Positions 1-6,249 of a DNA stretch of 6,252 nucleotides are shown piece after piece. The stretch covers positions 1 to 6,252 of the forward strand of contig CALLHZ010000053.1 in assembly GCA_938009115.1 (NCBI GenBank). The letters are read 5' to 3'. The DNA comes from an uncultured Clostridia bacterium. Its GTDB lineage: Bacteria > Bacillota > Clostridia > Peptostreptococcales > Anaerovoracaceae. The stretch's first letter is position 1. Every line of letters starts with the position of its first letter. The notes below the pieces were generated by a model. It was not told the DNA's origin, did not search any database, and saw only the letters and a program-made list of their open reading frames with translations. Made by a program: the position numbers and the translations under genes.

Positions 1-725
1 ACGGAGAACTGAAGCTTCTTTATAACAGCGCCACGTCTGAGTATTCTCTGAGCTATAAAAAACTCGGAGATACGGCGGATACCGTTGTCTCGGGCGTAGT
101 GGCCGGAGACACAGCAACCTTTGCCGTGGATGCAACCGGAGGTGGCTCTGTGAATGTCACTCTTCCGGTAGGCGGCGCAGGCGCCATTACGGTTCCGGCC
201 ACCGGCACCCTCACGCTGGGCACCGTGACGGCAAAGGATCTCGACATCAGTCTCAGCACATATGATAAATCCGGAGCAGAAGTGAAACTCCAGCTCGACG
301 ACTGGGCCATTACTTCGCCTGAAGACACATTTACGCTGGGAGATTTTACGTTCACTGTCAATGCCGCACAGTTAGGTTCCGCAGAAAATATGACGGGCGC
401 AGAGATCGGACGGGTCGGCCCCGGTGTGGGAACCACGGAAAAAATCGCCAATCTTGCGGCGGTCAAATTCACCAATCCTGATGCCCTGTCCCAGAGCGGG
501 GAAGGATATTACGTGGAAACCACCAATTCCGGCAGCGCCGAGGCAACGATCGCGGGCAGCATGGGCACAGGCTCCTTCCGGGCCGGCGCTCTGGAGATGT
601 CAAACGTGGACCTGTCCAAAGAGTTCACGGAGATGATCATCGCCCAGAGAGGGTTCCAGGCTAATACCCGAATGATCACCGTATCGGACGAAATGCTGTC
701 CGAACTGGTGAACATGAAGAGATAA
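1..725 (+). CDS. flgE: Flagellar hook protein FlgE, 3' part (5' end outside window)
   Basis: Structural subunit of the flagellar hook, the curved joint outside the cell that links the rod to the filament; it is secreted by the flagellar export apparatus. The frame is open from base 3, giving about 240 visible residues, so the N-terminal part lies upstream of the window. The first ~150 visible residues are rich in Thr, Ala, Gly and Val, as expected for the variable surface-exposed hook domains. Next comes a hook-type segment FTNPDALSQSGEGYYVETTN, then the conserved C-terminal helix with LEMSNVDLSKEF, QRGFQAN (bases 645-665) and a DEMLSELVNMKR end. These motifs are shared by the FlgE/FlgG/FlgF axial family. 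The large variable region and the flbD-motA neighbourhood favour FlgE over the rod protein FlgG. The stop is TAA at 723-725. Confidence 0.92.
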   Translation, partial: GELKLLYNSATSEYSLSYKKLGDTADTVVSGVVAGDTATFAVDATGGGSVNVTLPVGGAGAITVPATGTLTLGTVTAKDLDISLSTYDKSGAEVKLQLDDWAITSPEDTFTLGDFTFTVNAAQLGSAENMTGAEIGRVGPGVGTTEKIANLAAVKFTNPDALSQSGEGYYVETTNSGSAEATIAGSMGTGSFRAGALEMSNVDLSKEFTEMIIAQRGFQANTRMITVSDEMLSELVNMKR

Positions 726-754
726 TATGAACCGGTAAATTATAGCGATAACCA

Positions 755-799
755 CACTTTTTCCCGGGCAGCTAAAGCAGGCTGACCCGGGGAAAAGTG
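755..799 (+). promoter_or_regulatory. Strong stem-loop in the flgE-flbD intergenic gap
   Basis: Bases 755-772 pair with 781-799 to give an 18-bp stem. It has one G-U wobble (762 with 792), one bulged A (785) and an 8-base loop (773-780). The stem carries a GC-rich CCCGGG core. It lies in the only sizeable gap of the window and ends just before the flbD ribosome binding site (about 805-810), which it leaves free. No T-run follows the stem on either strand, so it is not a classical intrinsic terminator. A role in mRNA processing, in protecting transcript ends or in partial attenuation between the hook gene and the motor genes is inference. Confidence 0.7.
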
Positions 800-804
800 G
801 GACG

Positions 805-810
805 AGGGAG
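805..810 (+). promoter_or_regulatory. Ribosome binding site of flbD
   Basis: AGGGAG lies 8 bases before the ATG at 819. This supports that start for the small flbD gene and shows that the upstream hairpin does not cover the site. Confidence 0.7.
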
Positions 811-818
811 CGCAGAAC

Positions 819-1043
819 ATGATCACCCTGACAAAACTGGACAGATCGAGCAAAGAGACATTCGTTTTAAACTGCGATTTGATCGAAATCATCGAAGAGC
901 GGCCCGATACGACCATCAGGCTGGTCAATGGAAAGCATTTCGTTGTTTCCGAGAGCGCCCTGGAAGTCGTTGAAAAGATCGTGGCTTTCAAAAGGAGCAT
1001 CTACACGGTCATCGTAGCCGCCAACGGCTTACAGGAAGTGTAA
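819..1043 (+). CDS. flbD: FlbD / SwrD family flagellar protein
   Basis: Small 74-residue protein of the FlbD family (SwrD, formerly YlzI, in Bacillus subtilis, about 70 residues). It starts MITLTKLD, followed by a short conserved beta-rich core: FVLNCDLIEIIEERPDTTIR, then LVNGKHFVVSES and a hydrophobic helix VVEKIVAFKRSIY. No signal peptide or membrane segment is visible, so it should be cytoplasmic. In B. subtilis, SwrD is known to increase the power of the flagellar motor and to be needed for swarming. The position directly before motA-motB fits a role with the stator, though the mechanism cannot be read from this sequence. The gene ends only 4 bases before motA. The family call is firm. 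Confidence 0.92.
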   Translation: MITLTKLDRSSKETFVLNCDLIEIIEERPDTTIRLVNGKHFVVSESALEVVEKIVAFKRSIYTVIVAANGLQEV

Positions 1044-1047
1044 GGAT

Positions 1048-1887
1048 ATGGATCTTACTACGCTGGTCGGCCTGGTCGCATTAATCGCCGCGCTGATATT
1101 CGGAATCGTTTTCGGAGACGAGGGCATCAACATGGCCCTGCTCATGAATTTTTTCAATGGACCGAGCATATTCATCGTCCTCGGCGGTACCGTCTTTGCC
1201 TTGCTTGTGGCATTTCCGATCAAGTATTTCAAGCTGCTTCCCAAGCATATCAAGATGATCCTGGTCAAGAGCAAAAAGGATCCCTACGAATACGTGGAAA
1301 TCATCACGGAACTGTCCCGGGAAGCCAGAAAGAAGGGTCTTCTGGCGCTGGAGGACATGGCGCTGAGCTTCGAGGACGAATTCCTGAAGGAAAGTGTGCT
1401 GCTCATCGTCGACGCCATCGAACCTGACAAGCTGAAAAACTGGTTCAATCAGAAGCTGGATTATATGGCCAAGCGAGACGAGGATGAGCGAAAAATCTAT
1501 TTGCAGGGCGCTGCGCTGGCTCCGGCTTTCGGCATGATCGGCACGCTGATCGGACTGGTAAACATGCTCAAGTCCATGAACCTTGACGAAGGCCCCGGAA
1601 CGCTGGGCGCAGACATGTCCGTTGCTCTGATCACAACCTTCTACGGCTCTGTGTTGGCAAATGGTATCTTTGTTCCGCTGGCCAACAAGCTGGAGATCGT
1701 CCAGGAGAAGGAAATGCTCCTCAAGGAAATGATCATCGAGGGCGTTATTTCCATCAAGGAGGGCGAAAACCCGAAGTTCATTCAGGAAAAGCTCCTGAAT
1801 TTCCTGGATCAGAAAAGCCCGGGAAAAAAATCCAAGAGCATCGAAGGCGAGGCTGGTGAAGAGCCCGCCGGAAAACGGAAGAAATGA
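1048..1887 (+). CDS. motA: Flagellar stator protein MotA (MotA/TolQ/ExbB family)
   Basis: Inner-membrane stator subunit that forms the ion channel with MotB and turns ion flow into torque on FliG. Length 279 residues, typical of the PomA/MotP-type group. Four membrane segments are visible: about 3-23, 34-57, 154-174 (GMIGTLIGL) and 191-211. The cytoplasmic loop holds R94 and E102 in ARKKGLLALE, matching the charged residues that contact FliG (R90/E98 in E. coli). P159 and P210 match the two essential prolines. Thr166 and the Thr196-Thr197 pair in ALITTFYGSVLAN resemble the sodium-type PomA, so the coupling ion may be Na+ (inference). AGGAAG at 1033-1038, inside the end of flbD, is the likely ribosome binding site. 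The stop overlaps the motB start (ATGA), so the two subunits are probably translationally coupled. The last ~20 residues are highly charged. Confidence 0.96.
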   Translation: MDLTTLVGLVALIAALIFGIVFGDEGINMALLMNFFNGPSIFIVLGGTVFALLVAFPIKYFKLLPKHIKMILVKSKKDPYEYVEIITELSREARKKGLLALEDMALSFEDEFLKESVLLIVDAIEPDKLKNWFNQKLDYMAKRDEDERKIYLQGAALAPAFGMIGTLIGLVNMLKSMNLDEGPGTLGADMSVALITTFYGSVLANGIFVPLANKLEIVQEKEMLLKEMIIEGVISIKEGENPKFIQEKLLNFLDQKSPGKKSKSIEGEAGEEPAGKRKK

Positions 1888-2663
1888 GAAAAAAGAGCAA
1901 GACGAGCATCAATAAGGACGCCTGGCTGGCGACTTACGGGGACATGATCACACTGATCCTCGTGTTCTTTGTGCTTCTTTACTCCATGTCCTCCATCGAT
2001 CAGGAAAAATACAAGTTGCTGGTGAAGGCTTTTACTGCCGATCCCAAAACACTGGAAGAGATCAGCATGGAGGAAAGCGAATCAACGGCGGAGAATCTGG
2101 ACGCGGCGACCAACGCGGGCGAAACGGTGGAGCTTGAGGATATCCAGGATCTTGCAGACCTTTACGAATATCTTCAGGAATATGTTGAAAAAAACAACCT
2201 TCAGCATTCTGTGCATGTAGCGATGACCGACAATATGGTCTACGTAAGGTTTGCTTCTTCCCTGTTCTTTGAGCCGGACCGGGCTGTTCTCAAAGAAGGC
2301 GGCCGCACGATCCTGGATCACGTGGGCAAGGCACTGGGGATCGTGGAGCCGACGATCAAGAATATACGGATCGACGGGCATACGGCGGAATCTGCGCCCG
2401 GGGATGAGACGGTCAATGACAGGGACCTTTCCACGGAACGGGCAAACGAAGTCCTGAAATTTCTGGAAGGCTCTTACATCGACGACCCTGCAAAGCTGTT
2501 TGCCGTCGGATATGGAAGATACCGGCCGGTAGCCCCCAACGACACGGAGGCGAACCGTGCCAGAAACCGGCGCGTGGAGATCCTTGTTTCCAAAGAAGAC
2601 ACTCTGCAGGATACGCTGGATAAAATCTATGAGGCCGAACAAAACCAGAAGCAGGAGCAGTAA
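1884..2663 (+). CDS. motB: Flagellar stator protein MotB with OmpA-like peptidoglycan-binding domain
   Basis: Stator subunit that carries the ion-binding aspartate and anchors the complex to peptidoglycan. Length 259 residues. A basic N-terminus (MRKKSK) precedes one membrane helix at about 17-36. In WLATYGDMITLILVFFVLLY, D20 is the expected ion-binding residue (D32 in E. coli MotB). Residues ~40-110 form an acidic linker that includes the plug region. The OmpA/MotB domain covers about 115-236: FASSLFFEPDRAVL, then IRIDGHT (161-167), LSTERANEVLKFL, VGYGRYRP and the peptidoglycan-contact motif NRARNRRVEIL. The C-terminus is a charged, Gln/Glu-rich tail. The ATG overlaps the motA stop by 4 bases; the Shine-Dalgarno-like sequence is weak and close, so coupling to motA is likely. 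Only 2 bases separate it from fliM, with no fliL in between. Confidence 0.96.
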   Translation: MRKKSKTSINKDAWLATYGDMITLILVFFVLLYSMSSIDQEKYKLLVKAFTADPKTLEEISMEESESTAENLDAATNAGETVELEDIQDLADLYEYLQEYVEKNNLQHSVHVAMTDNMVYVRFASSLFFEPDRAVLKEGGRTILDHVGKALGIVEPTIKNIRIDGHTAESAPGDETVNDRDLSTERANEVLKFLEGSYIDDPAKLFAVGYGRYRPVAPNDTEANRARNRRVEILVSKEDTLQDTLDKIYEAEQNQKQEQ

Positions 2664-2665
2664 CT

Positions 2666-3676
2666 ATGCCGGAAATCCTATCCCAAAACCAAATCGACAG
2701 TCTGCTTGGCAGCCTTATCAGCGGAACCAAAGCTGCAGAAGCCGCAGCGCCGGAACCGGACATCAGGGTCAAGCCTTATGATTTCAGAAGTCCGAAGCTC
2801 TTTACCCGAGAACAATTGAAAATCCTTTTCAGTATCTATGAAAACTACGCAAAGCTATTGTCCTCTCATATCACCGGCGTCCTGCAGACGTATACTCATG
2901 TGGAGATCGTGAACATCGAGGAGCAGCACTACGCCGAGTTCAACAATGCGCTGCCCGATTCCGTGCTGATCGGCATGATCGATATGAGCACCAGCGATGA
3001 AGAAGACGAAGGCCTTGTGATCATGAATATATCCAAGGAGATCGGCTTCTGCAGTATCGACAGACTTCTTGGCGGCGTGGGCAAAGCGCTGGACGGCGAC
3101 CGGGAATACACCGACATCGAAATCGGGATCCTTGAATATTTCATCAAAGGCATGGTCCATCTGATGAAAAACGTATGGCTGGATTTCCTGGAGCTGACGC
3201 CGAAGCTGATGAAGCTGGAAACCAACTCAAGGATCCTCCAGGGTGTGGGCGCTGATGAAAACGTCATCATCGTGGTCATGAACATCCTGGTCAATGAAAC
3301 CTACGGCAAGATCAACATCTGCATCCCGGCAGTCACATTGGACACTTTATTCAAGAAGAAGAGTGCCCAGACCAAAAAAAATGTGCGAAGAGCCGATCAA
3401 TTGACGGAAATGCAGAGGAAGGCGGACATCATCCGCGAAATCAACGAGACCGAATTGGAGATGAAGGGCATCCTTGGGACTGTGGAGCTGCTGTCTCATG
3501 AGCTGATCAACCTGGAGGTGGGAGACATCATCAAGCTGCACAAGCCCTCCAATGCCCTGGTGGAAGTGATGGTCGAGGAAACGACCTGGTTCCGGGGCGA
3601 GATGGGAGCCTTTCACAAAAAGAGGGCCATTGCCATAAGAGAAATGTTAGAGAGAGGAAGTGACCCGAATCAATGA
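2666..3676 (+). CDS. fliM: Flagellar motor switch protein FliM
   Basis: C-ring switch protein that receives CheY-P and, through FliG, sets the direction of rotation. Length 336 residues, close to B. subtilis FliM. The N-terminal CheY-P-binding motif is present (LSQNQIDSLLGSL, residues 5-17), followed by a variable Ala/Pro-rich linker. The CheC-like middle domain (about 45-230) includes the family motif LLGGVG (134-139) followed by DIEIGILE, and later LMKLETNSRILQ and GKINICIPAVTL. A basic linker (230-252) leads to the C-terminal SPOA (FliN-like) domain (about 256-330) with LLSHELINLEVGDIIKLHK. AGGAG at 2653-2657, 8 bases before the ATG, supports this start. The stop overlaps the fliY start as ATGA. 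No CheC phosphatase D/S-x3-E-x2-N signature is evident, as usual for FliM. Confidence 0.96.
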   Translation: MPEILSQNQIDSLLGSLISGTKAAEAAAPEPDIRVKPYDFRSPKLFTREQLKILFSIYENYAKLLSSHITGVLQTYTHVEIVNIEEQHYAEFNNALPDSVLIGMIDMSTSDEEDEGLVIMNISKEIGFCSIDRLLGGVGKALDGDREYTDIEIGILEYFIKGMVHLMKNVWLDFLELTPKLMKLETNSRILQGVGADENVIIVVMNILVNETYGKINICIPAVTLDTLFKKKSAQTKKNVRRADQLTEMQRKADIIREINETELEMKGILGTVELLSHELINLEVGDIIKLHKPSNALVEVMVEETTWFRGEMGAFHKKRAIAIREMLERGSDPNQ

Positions 3677-4746
3677 ACAGCAATGAAATGAACGGATATC
3701 TCCTGAGCGAAATGGAGATCGACGTGATCGGGGAGGTCATGAACATCAGCATGGGCGCTGCGGCGACGGCGATGTCCACGATACTGGATAAAAAAGTGAA
3801 CATCACGACGCCCAGAACAGAAATGATCCCATTCGAAAAGTTTGAGTTTTCTTATTTGGAGCCGGTGATCGGTGTGTTGATCAAGTATGTCGAAGGCATT
3901 GACGGCTCCAATGTCCTGCTGTTGCGGGAGGAAGACCTCAAGAAAATCCTGCGGCACCTGCTGTCGCTGGACCCTGAAGAGCCTGTGGAATTCGATGAGA
4001 TCAGTATCAGCGCCATCTGTGAGATCATGAATCAGATGATGGGATCTGCTGCCAGCGCCCTGGCGACATTCTTGGGTACGGTCGTCAATATTTCACCGCC
4101 GCAGATACTGGATGTGGCAGATCCTTCCCAGATGAGAGAGCTTTTCTCCCTGAAGGAGGATGTGATTGCCAGCATCAAGTTCAATCTGATCATCGATGAT
4201 CTGATCGAAAGCGAGTTTCTCTGTGCCATGGATCCCAATCTGGTCAAAGGGATCGTTAAAATGTCTCTGGGAGCGACTGAAGTGGTCGAGGAAAACGTTG
4301 TTGCAGTCCCTGAAATACCTGTTAAGCCTGTGCCCAACGAAGCTCCGGTTGCCGCGCCGGTCTTCAGCATGGCCTCCGAAGCCGTGAAAGAGCCTGTCGT
4401 GCAGGTTTCACCCTATCAATATAAACAGTTTGGTCCTTCCGGGAGCGCAGAGAAAGAAAACGACTACAGCGACAGCAATCTGGATCTGATCATGTCGGTG
4501 CCGATCCAAATTACAGTGGAGTTGGGCCGAACACGGAAAAGGATCAAGGACATCGCCGAGCTGATGCCAGGCAACATCGTAGAGCTCGACCGCCAGGCAG
4601 GGGACCAGGTGGATATCCTGGCCAACGGGAGGCCTATCGCCCGGGGCGATGTAGTAGTTGTAGACGACAACTACAGCGTCCGGGTTACTGAAATCATAAA
4701 AAAAGACGGTTCTTACGGGAAGAAAAACGCCAAAGCAAACGGATAA
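3673..4746 (+). CDS. fliY: Flagellar motor switch phosphatase FliY (CheC-like + FliN-like)
   Basis: C-ring protein of Firmicutes and Thermotogae that hydrolyses CheY-P and supplies the FliN-like part of the switch. Length 357 residues. Both CheC-family active sites fit the D/S-x3-E-x2-N-x22-P pattern exactly: D17, E21, N24, P47 and S113, E117, N120, P143. A Pro/Val/Ala-rich linker (about 205-265) joins to the SPOA domain (about 268-345) with LIMSVPIQITVELGRTRKRI and VDILANGRPIARGDVVVVDD. Unlike many FliY proteins it has no FliM-like N-terminal EIDALL motif; the CheC domain begins by residue 10. An in-frame stop at 3661-3663 excludes a longer upstream start. AGGAAG at 3655-3660 lies 12 bases before the ATG at 3673, a rather long spacing, so the ATG at 3688 is a possible alternative. 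The 4-base ATGA overlap with fliM suggests coupling. Confidence 0.94.
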   Translation: MNSNEMNGYLLSEMEIDVIGEVMNISMGAAATAMSTILDKKVNITTPRTEMIPFEKFEFSYLEPVIGVLIKYVEGIDGSNVLLLREEDLKKILRHLLSLDPEEPVEFDEISISAICEIMNQMMGSAASALATFLGTVVNISPPQILDVADPSQMRELFSLKEDVIASIKFNLIIDDLIESEFLCAMDPNLVKGIVKMSLGATEVVEENVVAVPEIPVKPVPNEAPVAAPVFSMASEAVKEPVVQVSPYQYKQFGPSGSAEKENDYSDSNLDLIMSVPIQITVELGRTRKRIKDIAELMPGNIVELDRQAGDQVDILANGRPIARGDVVVVDDNYSVRVTEIIKKDGSYGKKNAKANG

Positions 4747-4761
4747 AGAAAGGAACAGAAA

Positions 4762-5127
4762 ATGAGCAAGATACTGGTCGTTGATGACGCCGCATTCATG
4801 CGGATGATGATCAAGGACAACCTGAAAAAGGCAGGATATGCCGATTGTATGGAAGCCGCTGACGGGGAGGATGCTGTTGCCAAGTGCCGGGAAAGCATGC
4901 CTGATCTGATTCTGCTGGATATCACCATGCCGAAAATGGATGGCATCCAGGCCTTGAAAGAGATCAAGCAGATGAATCCCGGTGCAAAAGTCGTCATGTG
5001 CTCCGCCATGGGGCAGGAGGGCATGGTCGTCGAGGCGATCAAGCTGGGCGCCATGGATTTTATCGTGAAGCCCTTTAAGCCGGACAGGCTGATCCAGACA
5101 GTCAAGAATATTCTCGGAGACGCGTAG
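4762..5127 (+). CDS. cheY: Chemotaxis response regulator CheY
   Basis: Single receiver-domain protein of 121 residues with no output domain. When phosphorylated by CheA it diffuses to the motor and binds FliM. The receiver residues are all present: acidic pair D8-D9, phosphoacceptor D53 in LLDITMPKMDG, S81 (switch Ser/Thr) in MCSAMGQ, F100 (aromatic switch position) and K103 in VKPFKPDRL. The start is supported by AAAGGAA ending about 6 bases before the ATG. It lies 15 bases after fliY, which encodes its likely phosphatase, and 8 bases before fliO. This is the usual place of the motor-binding CheY in Firmicutes flagellar operons. No cheA, cheW or receptor gene is in the window. Confidence 0.96.
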   Translation: MSKILVVDDAAFMRMMIKDNLKKAGYADCMEAADGEDAVAKCRESMPDLILLDITMPKMDGIQALKEIKQMNPGAKVVMCSAMGQEGMVVEAIKLGAMDFIVKPFKPDRLIQTVKNILGDA

Positions 5128-5135
5128 GAGACAGC

Positions 5136-5492
5136 ATGAAGGATGTTCTTGAAATATTTTCATATCTGATTCCGCTGGCCGGGGCGGTTTGCGTTATTAT
5201 ACTGACCTATTACGCAAGCAAGTGGTATGCGCGGAAGATGGGCCCCTTCGCCGGTGGCAAGCATATCAGAGTACTCGACAGGCAAGCCGTCGGTAAAACG
5301 GCGTCCGTTATAATCATCGATGTCCAGGGGACCCAATATCTGGTGGGTGTCAGCGAGCAATCGATCTGCGTTCTGAAGGAACTGGATGAGCCGATCCCGC
5401 TTCAGGCGGCCACGGCACCGGGCAGGCCCGATTTTCAGTCAGCGCTCAAATCTTTTTTGCGGAAAAGCGGCGATCATGAACAGCGGTCGTGA
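5136..5492 (+). CDS. fliO: Flagellar export assembly protein FliO (FliZ in Bacillus)
   Basis: Small single-pass membrane protein that helps assemble the FliP ring of the flagellar type III export gate. Length 118 residues. One membrane helix is visible at about 7-27 (IPLAGAVCVIILTYYASKW). A conserved cytoplasmic beta-rich domain follows: IRVLDRQAVGKTASVIIIDV, then GTQYLVGVSEQSICVLKEL, then a short polar tail. There is no separate cleavable signal peptide like that of the longer Bacillus FliZ, so this is the short form. AGGAGA at 5126-5131 overlaps the cheY stop and gives good spacing to the ATG. The 3' end overlaps the probable fliP start by about 17 bases. Sequence conservation in this family is low, so position between cheY and fliP adds weight to the call. 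Confidence 0.87.
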   Translation: MKDVLEIFSYLIPLAGAVCVIILTYYASKWYARKMGPFAGGKHIRVLDRQAVGKTASVIIIDVQGTQYLVGVSEQSICVLKELDEPIPLQAATAPGRPDFQSALKSFLRKSGDHEQRS

Positions 5493-6249
5493 CATGGCGC
5501 CGGGAATGGCCAAAAGAATGTTGCTGCGCCTTGCTTTAATGGCGTGCATCACATCCATCGTTCTCCTGCTGGCTCCGGAGGCCTACGGGACGAGTCCCGT
5601 AGAGATCGCCATCAACGGTGAAGGATCGGACACGGTCAAAGTGATCATGATCCTGACGTTGATTTCTGTGGCGCCTTTCTTGCTGCTGATGATGACGTGT
5701 TTTACCCGGGTGATCATCGTCTTTTCATTTCTGCGAAGCGCCCTGGGCCTGCAGCAGACTCCCCCGAACCAGATACTGATCGGTCTGGCGCTGTTTGTTT
5801 CCTTTTTTATCATGACGCCGGTATTGCAGGAAATCAATGAAACTGCATTGAAGCCTTACAACGAGAACCGCATTGAAACCCAGGAATTTCTGGACAGGGC
5901 GGCGATTCCGCTCAAGGAGTTCATGCTGATGCAGACAACGACCGGCGAAGTGGAAATGTATAAAAGTCTGTCATCCGAAAATTGGGAACAGACCAATGCC
6001 CAGGATCTCCCGCTGCATGTCGTGGTGCCTGCGTTCATCACCAGCGAATTGAAAAGAGCGTTCCTGATCGGCTTTCTGCTTTTTATACCTTTCCTTGTGA
6101 TCGATATGATCGTGGCAAGCACATTGATGTCCATGGGTATGATCATGCTGCCGCCGGTGATGATATCTCTTCCCTTCAAAGTCATGTTGTTTGTGGTGGT
6201 GGACGGATGGGGACTTCTCATCAAAACGCTGATCATGACCTACAATTGA
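5476..6249 (+). CDS. fliP: Flagellar export gate protein FliP
   Basis: Core subunit of the FliP-FliQ-FliR export channel in the inner membrane within the basal body. With the ATG at 5476 the protein has 257 residues. A signal peptide is visible (basic residues 14-18, hydrophobic 19-33, likely cleavage after AYG at 36-38), as known for E. coli FliP. Conserved blocks follow: TLISVAPFLLLMMTCFTRVI, then LGLQQTPPNQILIGLALFVS (90-109), DLPLHVVVPAFITSELKRAF (177-196) and LPPVMISLPFKVMLFVVVDG (225-244). The gene runs to a natural TGA. The start is uncertain: in-frame ATGs at 5476, 5494, 5506 and 5518 all precede the signal peptide core and none has a strong ribosome binding site. Starts at 5506 or 5518 would give 247 or 243 residues, nearer the 245 of E. 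coli. The family assignment does not depend on this choice. Confidence 0.95.
   Translation: MNSGRDMAPGMAKRMLLRLALMACITSIVLLLAPEAYGTSPVEIAINGEGSDTVKVIMILTLISVAPFLLLMMTCFTRVIIVFSFLRSALGLQQTPPNQILIGLALFVSFFIMTPVLQEINETALKPYNENRIETQEFLDRAAIPLKEFMLMQTTTGEVEMYKSLSSENWEQTNAQDLPLHVVVPAFITSELKRAFLIGFLLFIPFLVIDMIVASTLMSMGMIMLPPVMISLPFKVMLFVVVDGWGLLIKTLIMTYN

Noticed and set aside
755..799. Intrinsic terminator after flgE
   Set aside because: The stem is strong, but no T-run follows on the + strand (next bases are GGACGAGGG) or on the - strand, so a standard rho-independent terminator is not supported.
2082..2642. Minus-strand open frame of 186 codons opposite motB
   Set aside because: It is fully antisense to the conserved MotB OmpA-like domain and has no recognisable protein motif.
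4654..4674. Perfect 8-bp inverted repeat (GTAGTTGT / ACAACTAC) inside fliY
   Set aside because: It lies in the conserved Val-rich, DDNYS coding segment of the SPOA domain and is short enough to arise from codon use alone.
4408..5163. Long minus-strand open frame (251 codons) opposite fliY and cheY
   Set aside because: It runs antisense to two clearly recognised genes, shows no known family motif and has a composition expected of a reverse-complement shadow.
5386..5475. Upstream extension of fliP to an ATG at 5386
   Set aside because: It would overlap fliO by over 100 bases, add 30 Arg/Pro-rich residues before the signal peptide, and exceed the usual FliP length.
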